From the NCBI GenBank assembly GCA_913774625.1, contig CAJYHL010000054.1, positions 1 through 46,529 of the forward strand: DNA of 46,529 bases, written 5' to 3'. Shown piece after piece: positions 27,698 through 36,421 of the stretch (position 1 is its first letter; each line of letters begins with the position of its first letter). The notes beneath the pieces are model-generated. The model saw nothing but the letters and a program-made list of their open reading frames with translations, did no database searches and was not told the origin of the DNA. The position numbers and the translations under genes were made by a program. The DNA comes from an uncultured Acidovorax sp. (GTDB lineage Bacteria; Pseudomonadota; Gammaproteobacteria; Burkholderiales; Burkholderiaceae_C).

Positions 27698-29771
27698 ACC
27701 CGGAGGCTCCGCCACCACGGCCCTGCATCGCATCGTGTGGATGTACGTGGTGGGCGTGCTGCTCTTCGTGGGCGTCATGGCCTGGGCCGAGCAGCAGGGC
27801 CTGTCGCGCCAGTGGATCGGCCCGATCTTCCTCTTCCTCACCGTGATGGCCTATGCCGTCATCGGCGTCTGCGGACGCACGACCGACCCGGACGACTATT
27901 ACGTCGCCGGCCGGCGCGTGCCGGCCGTCTACAACGGCATGGCCGCCGCCGCCGACTGGATGAGCGCGGCCTCCTTCATCAGCCTGGCCGGCGCGCTCTA
28001 CCTGCAGGGCTTCGCCGGCCTGCCGCATCAGGCCGGCGGCCTGGCCTACCTGCTGGGCTGGACGGGCGGTTTCTGCCTGGTCGCCATGCTGATCGCGCCG
28101 CATTTGCGCGCCATGCGGCTCTACACCGTGCCGGACTTCTTCCAGGTGCGCTTCGGCGGCCGCTGGCCGCGCGTGATCGCCGCGCTGGCGGCGGCGGCCT
28201 GCTCGTTCACCTACGTGGTGGCGCAGATCTACGGCGTGGGGCTGATCGCCTCGCGCCTCACGGGCGTGCAGTTCGAGATCGGCATCATGCTGGGCCTGGG
28301 CGGCGTGCTGCTGTGCTCCTTCCTGGGCGGCATGCGCGCCATCACCTGGACGCAGGTGGCGCAGTACGTGGTCATGCTGCTGGCCTTCCTCATTCCCGTC
28401 TCCTGGCTGGCGTACAAGCAGCTGGGCAACCCGGTCGCGCCGCTGGCCTACGGCGCGCAGCTGGGCAAGATCGCCGAACTGGAATCGCGCCTGCTGGCAT
28501 CGCCCGCCGAGCACGAGGTGGTGCTCGCCTACCAGCGCCGGGCCGAGGAGCTGCAGGCGCGCCTGGCCGACGTGCCCGCCGCCATGGAGCGCGAGCGCCA
28601 GGCCCTGGGCGAGCGCATGCGCGAGCTGCGCGCGCAGAACGCCGACGTGGGCCTGATCGTCGCCGCCAGCCGCGAGCTGGCCGCGCTGCCGCACGACGAG
28701 GCCGTGGCCCGCGAGCGCTGGACGCGCGAGATGCGCGACAACCTGGAGCGCGCCCGCCCGCTGGGCGGCCTGCCGCGCCACGGCCAGGCCTATGGCGGCG
28801 ACCCGGACGGCACGCCGGCCGAGCAGGCCGAATACGAGAGCATGCGCCGCAACTTCCTGGCGCTGATGTTCTGCCTGATGGTGGGCACGGCCGGGCTGCC
28901 GCACCTGCTCACGCGCTACTACACCACGCCCGGCGTCTCGTCGGCGCGCGCTTCGGTGGCGTGGACCGTCTTCTTCATCGCGCTGCTCTACCTGAGCGCG
29001 CCGGCCCTCGCCGTGCTGGTCAAGTTCGAGGTGATGAACAACCTGGTGGGCAGCCATTTCGACGCGCTGCCGCACTGGATGGCCCAGTGGGCGCGCGTCG
29101 ATGGCGGCCTTTTGTCTGTGGAGGACGTGAACGGCGACGGCATCCTGCAGTTCGGCGAGATCCGCATGGGCACCGACCTCATCATGCTGGCCACGCCCGA
29201 GATCGCAGGGCTGCCCTACGCCGTCTCGGGTCTGGTGGCTGCGGGCGGGCTGGCGGCGGCGCTCTCCACCGCCGACGGCCTGCTGCTGACCATCAGCAAC
29301 GCGCTGGTGCGCGACCTCTACTTCCGCGAAACCCGCCGCAGGGCATCGCCCGAGCAGCGCGTGATCCTGACCAAGTTCACCTTGCTCATCGTGGCGCTGG
29401 CGGCGGCCTTCGTCGCGGCCATGAAGCCCTCGGACATCCTGCCCATGGTCACGGCCTCGTTCTCGCTGGCGGCCTCGGCCTTCGTGCCGGTGATGGTGCT
29501 GGGCATCTTCTGGCGCGGCACCAGCCGGCAGGGCGCGGTGGCCGGCATGCTGGCCGGGCTGGGGGTGACGGTGTATTACCTGCTGTCGCACGTGGGAAGC
29601 GTGCGCGCGGTCGTGCCCGCGCCGCTGCTGGCCGGCGGGCTCTGGTTCGGGATCCAGCCCATCTCGGCCGGCGTCTTCGGCGTGCCGGTAGGCCTCGCCA
29701 CGGCCTGGGTGGTCAGCCTGGCCACGCGCAGCGGCCGGGGCCGTGGCAGCCGGACAGCGCTTTCTGGATAA
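27690..29771 (+). CDS. VC_2705-type sodium:solute symporter, long form
   Basis: Sodium-coupled carboxylate transporter of the SSS family, 693 residues, related to the acetate permease ActP. Family stretches include DPDDYYVAGRRVPAVYNGMA, ADWMSAASFISLAG, SGLVAAGGLAAALSTADG and LLLTISNALVRDL. A polar, coiled-coil-rich insert of about 135 residues (about 255-390; AELESRLL..., MRELRAQNADV) sits between membrane helices and makes the protein longer than usual members. A second soluble loop contains an EF-hand-like calcium loop DVNGDGILQFGE (Asp479 to Glu490). ATG at 27690 overlaps the DUF4212 gene. The substrate is likely a short-chain carboxylate, by family and by the ppsA neighbour; not proven. 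Confidence 0.87.
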   Translation: MSEPGGSATTALHRIVWMYVVGVLLFVGVMAWAEQQGLSRQWIGPIFLFLTVMAYAVIGVCGRTTDPDDYYVAGRRVPAVYNGMAAAADWMSAASFISLAGALYLQGFAGLPHQAGGLAYLLGWTGGFCLVAMLIAPHLRAMRLYTVPDFFQVRFGGRWPRVIAALAAAACSFTYVVAQIYGVGLIASRLTGVQFEIGIMLGLGGVLLCSFLGGMRAITWTQVAQYVVMLLAFLIPVSWLAYKQLGNPVAPLAYGAQLGKIAELESRLLASPAEHEVVLAYQRRAEELQARLADVPAAMERERQALGERMRELRAQNADVGLIVAASRELAALPHDEAVARERWTREMRDNLERARPLGGLPRHGQAYGGDPDGTPAEQAEYESMRRNFLALMFCLMVGTAGLPHLLTRYYTTPGVSSARASVAWTVFFIALLYLSAPALAVLVKFEVMNNLVGSHFDALPHWMAQWARVDGGLLSVEDVNGDGILQFGEIRMGTDLIMLATPEIAGLPYAVSGLVAAGGLAAALSTADGLLLTISNALVRDLYFRETRRRASPEQRVILTKFTLLIVALAAAFVAAMKPSDILPMVTASFSLAASAFVPVMVLGIFWRGTSRQGAVAGMLAGLGVTVYYLLSHVGSVRAVVPAPLLAGGLWFGIQPISAGVFGVPVGLATAWVVSLATRSGRGRGSRTALSG

Positions 29772-29869
29772 ACCCCGATTCCCGGGCCGGCGGGCGGGTG
29801 GCACGCTGTGGCCTTCCACGAGCCTGCCGCGGTGCGGCTTCAGCTTCCCGCTTCCTTCTGAAAGGCGAC

Positions 29870-30400
29870 ATGATCTTCTCGAAGACGCCGGCAGGCCTGC
29901 TGGCGCTGAAAGACCGCCACGGGCCGCTCACGCAGCGCCAGCGCTCGGCCTTCATCCTCTTCGACGGCCAGCGCACGCTGGGCCAGGTGCTGGAGGCCAC
30001 TTCCAGCCTGGGCATCACCATGGCGGACGTGCAGGCCATGCTCGACCTGGGATTGCTGGCGGCGGGCGGGGGCGACGACGAGCCCGATGGCGCCGCCCCC
30101 TCCGTGCCGGCGGCGGCAGCATCGGCTTTGGCGCAGCCGTCCCGGCCGGAACAGGCCTCGGCCGCGCCGCTGGAGGCGGCCGAGGGCGTCGGCAGCGGGC
30201 GCTCCGCCATCGAACGCTATCAGGCGGCCTATCCGGTGGCCACCCAGCTCACGGGAGGGCTGGGCCTGCGCGGCCTGCGCCTCAACCTGGCCGTGGAGCG
30301 CGTGGGCAGCTTCGAAGAACTGGCCGCGCTGGCGCCGCGCATCCGCGATGCCGTGGGCGAGGCCCGCTACGCCCGGCTGCACGCGGCGCTGTTCGACTGA
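29870..30400 (+). CDS. Conserved hypothetical protein
   Basis: A 176-residue protein I cannot assign. The N-terminal 65 residues are folded-looking (MIFSKTPAGLLALKDRHG, LTQRQRSAFILFDGQ, LGITMADVQAMLDLGLLA) and resemble a small winged or helix-turn-helix unit. Then comes an Ala/Pro-rich linker (about 70-110) and a helical C-terminus. No signal peptide, membrane helix or catalytic motif is visible. An AAGGCGAC site precedes the ATG. It follows the symporter gene by 98 bases in the same direction and may be part of that transcript. It reads towards the FKBP gene. Codon use is native-looking, so it is a real gene rather than a shadow. Confidence 0.72.
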   Translation: MIFSKTPAGLLALKDRHGPLTQRQRSAFILFDGQRTLGQVLEATSSLGITMADVQAMLDLGLLAAGGGDDEPDGAAPSVPAAAASALAQPSRPEQASAAPLEAAEGVGSGRSAIERYQAAYPVATQLTGGLGLRGLRLNLAVERVGSFEELAALAPRIRDAVGEARYARLHAALFD

Positions 30401-30424
30401 GCCTGCGGCCGCGCCGGGCCCATG

Positions 30425-30446
30425 AAAAAAGCGGCCCGCAGGCCGC
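30425..30446 (-). terminator. Intrinsic terminator of FKBP gene
   Basis: On the minus strand GCGGCC-TGCG-GGCCGC is followed by six T (30430-30425), 40 bases after the FKBP stop codon. On the plus strand no T-run follows, so it serves the minus-strand gene; a perfect 18-base palindrome (30463-30480) lies between it and the stop. Confidence 0.82.
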
Positions 30447-30486
30447 TTCAGGAAAAAAACGCGCTGCGCTGCAGCGCAGCGGCGGA

Positions 30487-30846
30487 TCAGCGGCCGACGG
30501 CCAGCAGTTCCACGTCGAACTTCAGCGTGGCATTCGGGGGGATCACGCCGCCCGCGCCGCGTGCGCCGTAGCCCAGGGCCGCGGGGATGATGAGGGTGCG
30601 CTGGCCGCCCACCTTCATGCCCTGCACACCTTCGTCCCAGCCCTTGATGACCATGCCGGCGCCCAGGCCGAACTGGAAGGGGTCGTTGCGGTCGCGGCTG
30701 GAGTCGAACTTGGCGCCTTGCTCGCCGTTGTTGTAGAGCCAGCCCGTGTAGTGGACGCTGACGTGCTGGCCGCGTGTGGCCTCGGCGCCTTCGCCGACGA
30801 CGGTGTCTTCGTATTGCAGGCCGGATGCGGTGGTGGTCAATGCCAT
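30487..30846 (-). CDS. FKBP-type peptidyl-prolyl isomerase
   Basis: Single-domain cytosolic FKBP of 119 residues that accelerates cis-trans isomerisation of Xaa-Pro bonds. Core residues are seen in VSVHYTGWL, FDSSRDRNDPFQFGLG, VIKGWDEGVQGMKVGG and IPAALGYGARGAGGVIPPNATLKFDVEL, broken here by the family's usual loop. There is no signal peptide and no chaperone insert (IF domain), so it is the small FKBP12-like type rather than SlyD or FkpA. ATG at 30846 fits the family N-terminus. It lies 118 bases from the HxlR regulator gene upstream on the same strand; a functional link is not evident. Confidence 0.95.
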   Translation of the reverse strand: MALTTTASGLQYEDTVVGEGAEATRGQHVSVHYTGWLYNNGEQGAKFDSSRDRNDPFQFGLGAGMVIKGWDEGVQGMKVGGQRTLIIPAALGYGARGAGGVIPPNATLKFDVELLAVGR

Positions 30847-30964
30847 GGTGTTCCTTGGTGGGCTACTTGTGGGTGAGCCGGTTGCGGGGGAAAGATGGGC
30901 TGCAGCCGCAGGCGATACGTGCGCTGCCGCCCGGAAAAGACTGGTTGTCTGGTCGCTTGCTTGC

Positions 30965-31270
30965 TTATTTCTTCACCCGGGCGGCGGCCCAGCGGGTGGC
31001 GAAGGCCTGCACGTCCGACAGGCGTTTGAGCAGGTCCACGCCCGAGGGCGTGACGATGTAGCCGTCGCTGCCATGGTCCAGCAGGCCGCACTCGCGCAGT
31101 TCCTTGATGCGGGTGTTCAGCGTGTTGGGGGTGATGCCGCCCACGCTGTCCTGCAGCAGGCGGAAGGTCTGCGGATGGCCGTCGCGCAAGGCCCACAGCA
31201 CGCGCAAGGCATAGCGGCACTCCAGTTTCTCGAACAACTGGTTGATGGCGGCGTTTTCTTTGGAGCTCAT
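30965..31270 (-). CDS. HxlR-family transcriptional regulator
   Basis: Winged-helix DNA-binding protein of 101 residues. The HxlR core is visible: LECRYALRVLWALRDG, a middle helix FRLLQDSVGGITPNTLNTRI (recognition helix), and the wing segment LREC-GLLDHGSDGYIVTPSG. No sensory domain is fused and the N-terminal Cys typical of HypR-like sensors is absent; Cys18 and Cys61 are the only cysteines. It could repress the FKBP gene downstream or the divergent CoA-transferase gene. ATG at 31270 lies close to a purine-rich GGAGAAG site. The 250-base gap to the CoA-transferase gene contains a palindrome GCTAT-CAAT-ATAGC (31348-31361) that might serve as operator. Confidence 0.85.
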   Translation of the reverse strand: MSSKENAAINQLFEKLECRYALRVLWALRDGHPQTFRLLQDSVGGITPNTLNTRIKELRECGLLDHGSDGYIVTPSGVDLLKRLSDVQAFATRWAAARVKK

Positions 31271-31347
31271 GGATGCTTCTCCTTGCTCAGATGTCAGGGG
31301 GTGGCCGTCGCGCGGGCAGACAGGAAAGCGGCGACTTCCGCGAGATC

Positions 31348-31361
31348 GCTATCAATATAGC
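31348..31361. repeat. Small palindrome in divergent promoter region
   Basis: GCTAT-CAAT-ATAGC lies in the AT-richer centre of the region between the HxlR gene and the CoA-transferase gene. It could be an operator for HxlR, but similar GCTAT/ATAGC pairs occur elsewhere (23841-23857), so it may simply be a short dispersed repeat. Confidence 0.4.
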
Positions 31362-31520
31362 GGCGAATTGAATTTGCTACAAGTTTAATAGCTCAGTAGT
31401 GAAGTGCTATCTGCGCTGGCACCGGAAAACCCCCACCTCGGCCCCCTGTTGCAACTCCGCCACGGCGGCTGCGGGCTTTCTAGAATCCACCCATCGCCCG
31501 CGCTGCCGAAAGCCCTGCCC

Positions 31521-32759
31521 ATGACCTCCGCCGCCCCATCCGCCGAAGCTGCCGCCGCCCCCGCACGCACCTCCGCACCGCAGCCGCTGGCCGGCCTGCG
31601 CGTGGTGGAATTCACCCACATGGTCATGGGCCCCACCTGCGGCATGGTGCTGGCCGACCTGGGCGCGGAAGTCATCAAGGTCGAGCCGGTGGAGGGCGAC
31701 CGAACGCGCCACCTGCTGGGCGCAGGGGCCGGCTTCTTCGCCATGTTCAACCGCAACAAGAAGAGCATCGGCATCGACCTGCGCCGGTCCGAGGGGCTGG
31801 AAGTCGCCATCCGGCTGGCCTCGTCCGCCGACGTGGTGGCGCAGAACTTCAAGCCCGGCGTGATGGCCCGCTACGGGCTGGACTACGCCGCGCTCTCGCG
31901 CCTGAACGAGCGGCTGGTCTATGTGAACCACACCGGCTTCCTGCCCGGCCCCTACGAGCACCGCACGGCGCTGGACGAGGTGGTGCAGATGATGGGCGGC
32001 CTGGCCTACATGACCGGCCGGCCCGGCGACCCGCTGCGCGCCGGCAGCAGCGTGAACGACATCATGGGCGGCATGTTCGGCGCCATCGGCGCCATGGCCG
32101 CCCTCATGCAGCGCGCCGCCACCGGGCGCGGGCAGGAGGTGGATTCGGCCCTGTTCGAGAACAACGTCTTCCTGGTCGGCCAGCACATGATGCAGTACGC
32201 CGTCACCGGCCAGCCGGCCGCGCCCATGCCCGACCGCATCTCTTCCTGGGCCGTCTATGACGTGTTCGGCGTCAAGGACGGCGGGCAGATCTTCCTGGCC
32301 GTGGTGAGCGATGCCCAATGGGCCACCTTCTGCGGCGCCATGGGCTATGCCGACCTGCAGGCCGACCCGCAGCTCGCCACCAACAACGACCGGGTGCGTG
32401 CCCGCGCCACGCTGCTGCCCGAACTGCGCCGCCGCCTGGCCGCGCACACGGCCGACGCCCTGGCCGCCATCTTCGAGCGCCACGGCCTGCCGTTCGCGCC
32501 CATCGCCCGGCCCGAGCAGCTCTTCGACGACCCCCACCTGAACGCCACCGGCGGCCTGGCGGACGTGACCCTGCCCGACGGCGAGCGCGCGGGCAGCACG
32601 GCCCGCGTCGCCCTGATGCCGCTGCGCATGGACGGCCAGCGCATGGGCGTGCGCCTGGACCCGCCCCGGCTCGGCCAGCACACGCAGGAGCTGCTGGCCG
32701 GCCTGGGCTACACGCCGCAGGCCATCGCCGCGCTGCACCAGGCCGCTGCCGTGGCCTAG
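31521..32759 (+). CDS. Family III CoA-transferase (CaiB/BaiF)
   Basis: CoA-transferase of 412 residues that would move CoA between acyl groups. The N-terminal [17 protein letters not shown] and [12 protein letters not shown], and the middle [13 protein letters not shown], are typical. The probable catalytic Asp is Asp180 in SSVNDIMGG. The C-terminal part includes [22 protein letters not shown] at 31521 begins shortly before the conserved N-terminus, after an Ala-rich leader of about 20 residues; the frame is open further upstream without family character. The acyl substrate is unknown. It stands alone, with cbpA following 122 bases later, and is a different protein from the CoA-transferase at 40710-41966. 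Confidence 0.88.
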   Translation: MTSAAPSAEAAAAPARTSAPQPLAGLRVVEFTHMVMGPTCGMVLADLGAEVIKVEPVEGDRTRHLLGAGAGFFAMFNRNKKSIGIDLRRSEGLEVAIRLASSADVVAQNFKPGVMARYGLDYAALSRLNERLVYVNHTGFLPGPYEHRTALDEVVQMMGGLAYMTGRPGDPLRAGSSVNDIMGGMFGAIGAMAALMQRAATGRGQEVDSALFENNVFLVGQHMMQYAVTGQPAAPMPDRISSWAVYDVFGVKDGGQIFLAVVSDAQWATFCGAMGYADLQADPQLATNNDRVRARATLLPELRRRLAAHTADALAAIFERHGLPFAPIARPEQLFDDPHLNATGGLADVTLPDGERAGSTARVALMPLRMDGQRMGVRLDPPRLGQHTQELLAGLGYTPQAIAALHQAAAVA

Positions 32760-32881
32760 CCGATTCGGCCGCAGGCGAGGGCAGGGCGGGGCAGGGCTTG
32801 CGTTCCCGCCGTTCGCCTCCAGATGCCCGGCATCGGGTGCCCGGCATTGCGGCGCCCTGCAGCCAGTGGGAGCCTGAACCG

Positions 32882-33922
32882 ATGGATTTCAAGGACTACT
32901 ACCAGACCCTGGGCGTGGAGCGCGGCGCGGATGCCGACGCCGTCAAGAAGGCCTACCGGCGTCTGGCGCGCAAATACCACCCCGACGTGAGCAAGGAGCC
33001 CGACGCCGCCGCGCGCATGAGCGAGGTGAACGAGGCCTACGCCGTGCTCTCCGACCCCGAGAAGCGCGCCGCCTACGACAGCCTGGGCCGCCCGCAGCAG
33101 CACCCCGGCGGCGATGGCGGCAGCGGCGGCACGGGCAGGGGCAGCAGCGGCTGGAGCGGCCATGAGGGCTTCCAGCCGCCGCCTGGCTGGGCCAGCGGCT
33201 TCGAATTCTCCGGCGGCCCCGGCGGCATGGACGGCGACGGGGCCGACTACAGCGACTTCTTCGAATCCCTCTTCGGCCATGCGGCCGCGGCGCGCGGCAT
33301 GGGTGCCGGCCGCGCCGGCAGCGGCGGTGCGCAGCAGCGGGCCGCGCGCGGGCGCGACCACCATGCGCGCATCGATATCGACCTGGCCGACGCCTATGCT
33401 GGCGCCACCCGCGCCATCCAGCTGCGCAGCGCGAAGCTGGATGCCGAGGGCCGGGTGCAGCCCACCGAACGCACGCTGGAAGTCACCATCCCCCAGGGAG
33501 TCAAGGAAGGCCAGCTTATCCGCCTGGCCGGCTACGGCGCTCCGGGCGGCGAGGGCATGCCGGCGGGCGACCTCTACCTGGAAGTGCATTTCAACCCCGA
33601 CGCGCGCTGGCATGTGGAGGGCCGCGACGTGACGCAGACCCTGCGCGTGGCACCGTGGGAGGCCGCGCTGGGCGGCGACGTGGACGTCGCCACGCCCACC
33701 GGCGGCACGCTGCAGGTCACCGTGCCGGCGGGCTCCGCCGCGGGGCGCAAGCTGCGCCTCAAGGGGCGGGGCATTCCCGGCAGCCCGGCCGGCGACATGT
33801 ACCTGGTGCTCGACATCGTCTGGCCGCCGGCCGACACGCCGCGCGCCCGCGAACTCTATGCCGCCATGGCGCGCGACCTGGCCTTCGACCCGCGCGCCGG
33901 CACCCACACCCCCCGGAGCTGA
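32882..33922 (+). CDS. cbpA: CbpA-like J-domain co-chaperone
   Basis: Class B J-protein of 346 residues that stimulates DnaK and, in E. coli, also binds curved DNA. The J domain (1-70) has the HPD motif at 33-35. A Gly-rich linker (about 75-150) follows, then two beta-sandwich client domains (about 160-325; [45 protein letters not shown]). No zinc-finger cysteines are present, which separates it from DnaJ. The adjacent downstream gene is cbpM, its modulator, four bases away, so the pair is one operon. ATG at 32882 matches the J-domain start exactly. Confidence 0.95.
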   Translation: MDFKDYYQTLGVERGADADAVKKAYRRLARKYHPDVSKEPDAAARMSEVNEAYAVLSDPEKRAAYDSLGRPQQHPGGDGGSGGTGRGSSGWSGHEGFQPPPGWASGFEFSGGPGGMDGDGADYSDFFESLFGHAAAARGMGAGRAGSGGAQQRAARGRDHHARIDIDLADAYAGATRAIQLRSAKLDAEGRVQPTERTLEVTIPQGVKEGQLIRLAGYGAPGGEGMPAGDLYLEVHFNPDARWHVEGRDVTQTLRVAPWEAALGGDVDVATPTGGTLQVTVPAGSAAGRKLRLKGRGIPGSPAGDMYLVLDIVWPPADTPRARELYAAMARDLAFDPRAGTHTPRS

Positions 33923-33926
33923 TGCC

Positions 33927-34253
33927 ATGAGCCGTGAAACCCCGTCTTCTTCCTCGTTTGTCTCCGCCTCCGTCGCCGGGGTGCTGCTGGACGATGCCAC
34001 CCTCGGCCTGCACGACTTCGCCCACACCTGCGCGGTGGAGCCGCACTGGGTGGTCGAGCGCGTCGAGTCCGGCCTGATCGATCTGCCCGCGCAGGGCGGC
34101 AGCGCCCAGTGGCGCTTCGCCAGCACCCACGTGGTGCGCGCGCGCCGCATGGCCTTCGTGGAACGCACCATGGACGCCAATCCCGAACTCGCCGCCCTGG
34201 TGGCCGATCTGGAGGAGGAGATCGCGCGGCTGCGGCGCCGGCTGGGCGAGTGA
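33927..34253 (+). CDS. cbpM: Chaperone modulator CbpM
   Basis: Small MerR-like helical protein of 108 residues. CbpM binds the J domain of CbpA and inhibits both its DnaK-stimulating and DNA-binding activities. A helix-turn-helix-like segment (LGLHDFAHTCAVEPHWV, VVERVESGLID) is followed by a C-terminal coiled coil (LAALVADLEEEIARLRRRLG). A GGAGCTG site in the end of cbpA precedes the ATG, and the genes are four bases apart. The first 15 residues are Ser-rich and not typical of the family. Assignment rests on length, fold pattern and position after cbpA. Confidence 0.88.
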   Translation: MSRETPSSSSFVSASVAGVLLDDATLGLHDFAHTCAVEPHWVVERVESGLIDLPAQGGSAQWRFASTHVVRARRMAFVERTMDANPELAALVADLEEEIARLRRRLGE

Positions 34254-34272
34254 GCCGGGCGCCTGAGGTGCG

Positions 34273-35277
34273 TCAGCGCTCCTCCGGCGCCTGCCCTGGT
34301 GGCGCCTCGTCCTGCGCGCTCGCCAGCGCCCACAGCGCTTCCGCGGCCTCGGCCATCGCGGCGCGCTGGCGGTAGAGGCGTATCTCCACCGGCACGTTCC
34401 AGGCCGCATCGCCCGCAGGCACCAGGGTGCCGGTGCCCAGTTCGCCGGCGATCAGGCTGTGCGGCAGCCAGGCCACGCCCCGGCCCTCCAGCGCCATGGT
34501 CTTGAGCAGCGCCGCATGGTGCGCGGTGAACACCACCGCCACGCCTTGCGCGATGGCCGATCCGGCGCCGTCCTCGAACACGCCCCGCACGCGCGACCGC
34601 ATGATGCGGCCCAGGCCCGAGGCCTCGCCATAGGCCAGCACCGGCAACGGCGCCGCGCCGGCTCCCTCCCCCGCGTCTCCTGCAGGCGCGATGGCATGCA
34701 GCGGCCGGCCCGAGCCCGGCGCGGAGGGCGCGCAGACGGGCATCAGCACGTCGCCCGCCAGGCGCAGCACCGGGTATTGCGCCTCGTCCAGCCGGCCGTG
34801 GACCTCGGGGTGGCCGTGGCACAGCACGAACTGCACGCGCCGCTGCAGCGCCTCGTCCTCGCAGGCCTCGTAGCTGTCCGAAATGGTCTGGATGGGCCCC
34901 AGGCGCAGCTGCGCCTCCAGCGTGCCCAGCCAGCGCGGAAAGAAGGTGAGCGACAGCACGTGCGTGGCCGCGAAGCGCAGGCTGGCGGCGGCCTGGTCGT
35001 GCGCGGCGCGGGCCTTGATGCGCGCGGCCTCCAGGTCGGCCAGCACCGAGGCGAGCAGGGGGCGCAGGCGCTGGCCCGCGGCCGTCAGCGCAGCGGGGTG
35101 GGCCGTGCGGTCGAACAGCTCCACGCCCACCCAGTCCTCCAGCGCGCGGATGTGGCGGCTGAAGGCCGGCTGGGCGATGGCCCGGGCCTCGGCCGCGCGC
35201 GAGAAATTGCCGGTCTCGGCCAGCGCCAGAAAGTCTTCCAGCCACTCCAAGTCCAGCGGTCGGTTGCCTGGGCCCAT
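34273..35277 (-). CDS. LysR-family regulator of tartrate cluster
   Basis: LysR-type regulator of 334 residues with an N-terminal winged helix-turn-helix (about 10-69; FLALAETGNFSRAAEARAIAQ, HIRALEDWVGVELFDR) and a C-terminal ligand-binding domain (about 95-310). An Ala/Gly-rich loop inside the effector domain (about 187-205) is longer than usual. It is divergent from the DapA-like gene with 127 bases between starts, the classical LysR layout, so it probably activates the DapA-Bug-SDR-TarD genes in response to the substrate or an intermediate. No precise T-N11-A box was picked. It converges on cbpM, 19 bases between stops. Confidence 0.9.
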   Translation of the reverse strand: MGPGNRPLDLEWLEDFLALAETGNFSRAAEARAIAQPAFSRHIRALEDWVGVELFDRTAHPAALTAAGQRLRPLLASVLADLEAARIKARAAHDQAAASLRFAATHVLSLTFFPRWLGTLEAQLRLGPIQTISDSYEACEDEALQRRVQFVLCHGHPEVHGRLDEAQYPVLRLAGDVLMPVCAPSAPGSGRPLHAIAPAGDAGEGAGAAPLPVLAYGEASGLGRIMRSRVRGVFEDGAGSAIAQGVAVVFTAHHAALLKTMALEGRGVAWLPHSLIAGELGTGTLVPAGDAAWNVPVEIRLYRQRAAMAEAAEALWALASAQDEAPPGQAPEER

Positions 35278-35404
35278 GCGTCTCCTGTCGGTCGGAATAG
35301 TTGTATGCGATTCGGGTATTGGACGGGCCGGGCCGCGCGGGAAATGATCCGTTCCGTCACTCGCCGAAGCCCGGCTTTCTTCCCATTACGGAGACATCCC
35401 GCAC

Positions 35405-36343
35405 ATGCCTGCCATCCAGAATTATCGGGGGATCATTCCCGCCATTTCCTGCCCCTTCACCCCCGACCACCGCATCGACGAGCCCGCGCTGCGCCAACTG
35501 GCCTCGTGGCTGGCGGGGCACGAGGGCGTGGTCGCCATCATGACCAACGGCCACACGGGCGAGGTGTTCTCGCTCACCCCTGCTGAGCGCGCCGAGGTCA
35601 CCCGCATCGTGGCCGACGAGCTCAAGGGCCGCTGCCCTGTCATCTCCTCCATCGTCTGCGAAGGCCTGGCCGAAGCCGCAGAGCACGCCCGTGCCGCCGT
35701 GGCCGCCGGCGCCGTCGCGCTGGACGTGATGCCTCCGCACCACTGGCTGCGCTTCGGCTTCACCTCCGGCCATGCGCTGCAGTACTTCGAGGCCATCCAC
35801 AAGGCCGCGCCGAATGCCGACCTGGTCTGCCACGTCTATCCCGCCTGGACGCGGGCTTCCTACTCGTCGCAGCTGCTGGCCGATCTGGCGAAGCTGCCCT
35901 ACCTGCAGGCCTTCAAGGTGGGCCAGCGCGACATGAACAAGTACGCCCGCGACATCCAGGCCATCCGCGAGGCCGACGCCTCCAAGGCCATCCTGACCTG
36001 CCACGACGAATACCTGCTGGCTTCCATGGTGCAGGGCGTCGATGGCGCGCTGGTCGGCTTCGCCACCTTCATCCCGCAGCTCATCATCGACCTGTGGAAC
36101 GCCGTCAAGGCGGGCGACCTGAAGAAGGCCATGGAGGTGCAGGCCGTCATCACTCCGCTGAAAGACGCCGTCTATGGCGGCGGCGAGCCCACGGGCGAGG
36201 CCCATGCCCGCATGAAGGGCGGCATGTACCTGGCCGGCGTGATCGCCGACGCCACCGTGCGCCCGCCCACCGAGGCGCCCAGCGCCAAGGAAATGGACGC
36301 GCTGCGCGCCGCCGTGCAGCAGGCCGGCCTGCTCAAGCGCTGA
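35405..36343 (+). CDS. DapA-superfamily lyase/aldolase
   Basis: TIM-barrel enzyme of 312 residues from the dihydrodipicolinate synthase / N-acetylneuraminate lyase superfamily. The Schiff-base Lys is Lys171 (LQAFKVGQRD), the proton relay Tyr145 is in CHVYPAW, and the carboxylate-binding GHTGE lies at 49-53 in place of the usual GTTGE. Genes of this type in catabolic clusters cleave or dehydrate sugar acids or hydroxy-keto acids rather than making lysine. Neighbours are a Bug receptor, an SDR and a D-tartrate dehydratase, so a four-carbon or related hydroxy acid is likely. ATG at 35405 begins the conserved N-terminus. First gene of a probable operon; gap to the Bug gene 78 bases. Confidence 0.82.
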   Translation: MPAIQNYRGIIPAISCPFTPDHRIDEPALRQLASWLAGHEGVVAIMTNGHTGEVFSLTPAERAEVTRIVADELKGRCPVISSIVCEGLAEAAEHARAAVAAGAVALDVMPPHHWLRFGFTSGHALQYFEAIHKAAPNADLVCHVYPAWTRASYSSQLLADLAKLPYLQAFKVGQRDMNKYARDIQAIREADASKAILTCHDEYLLASMVQGVDGALVGFATFIPQLIIDLWNAVKAGDLKKAMEVQAVITPLKDAVYGGGEPTGEAHARMKGGMYLAGVIADATVRPPTEAPSAKEMDALRAAVQQAGLLKR

Positions 36344-36421
36344 GCCGCGCCGGTGCAGAGCGGGGGCCTTTCACGCCCCCGCATCGGGGTCCTCAGAACA
36401 AAAGACAGGAGACAAGACACC

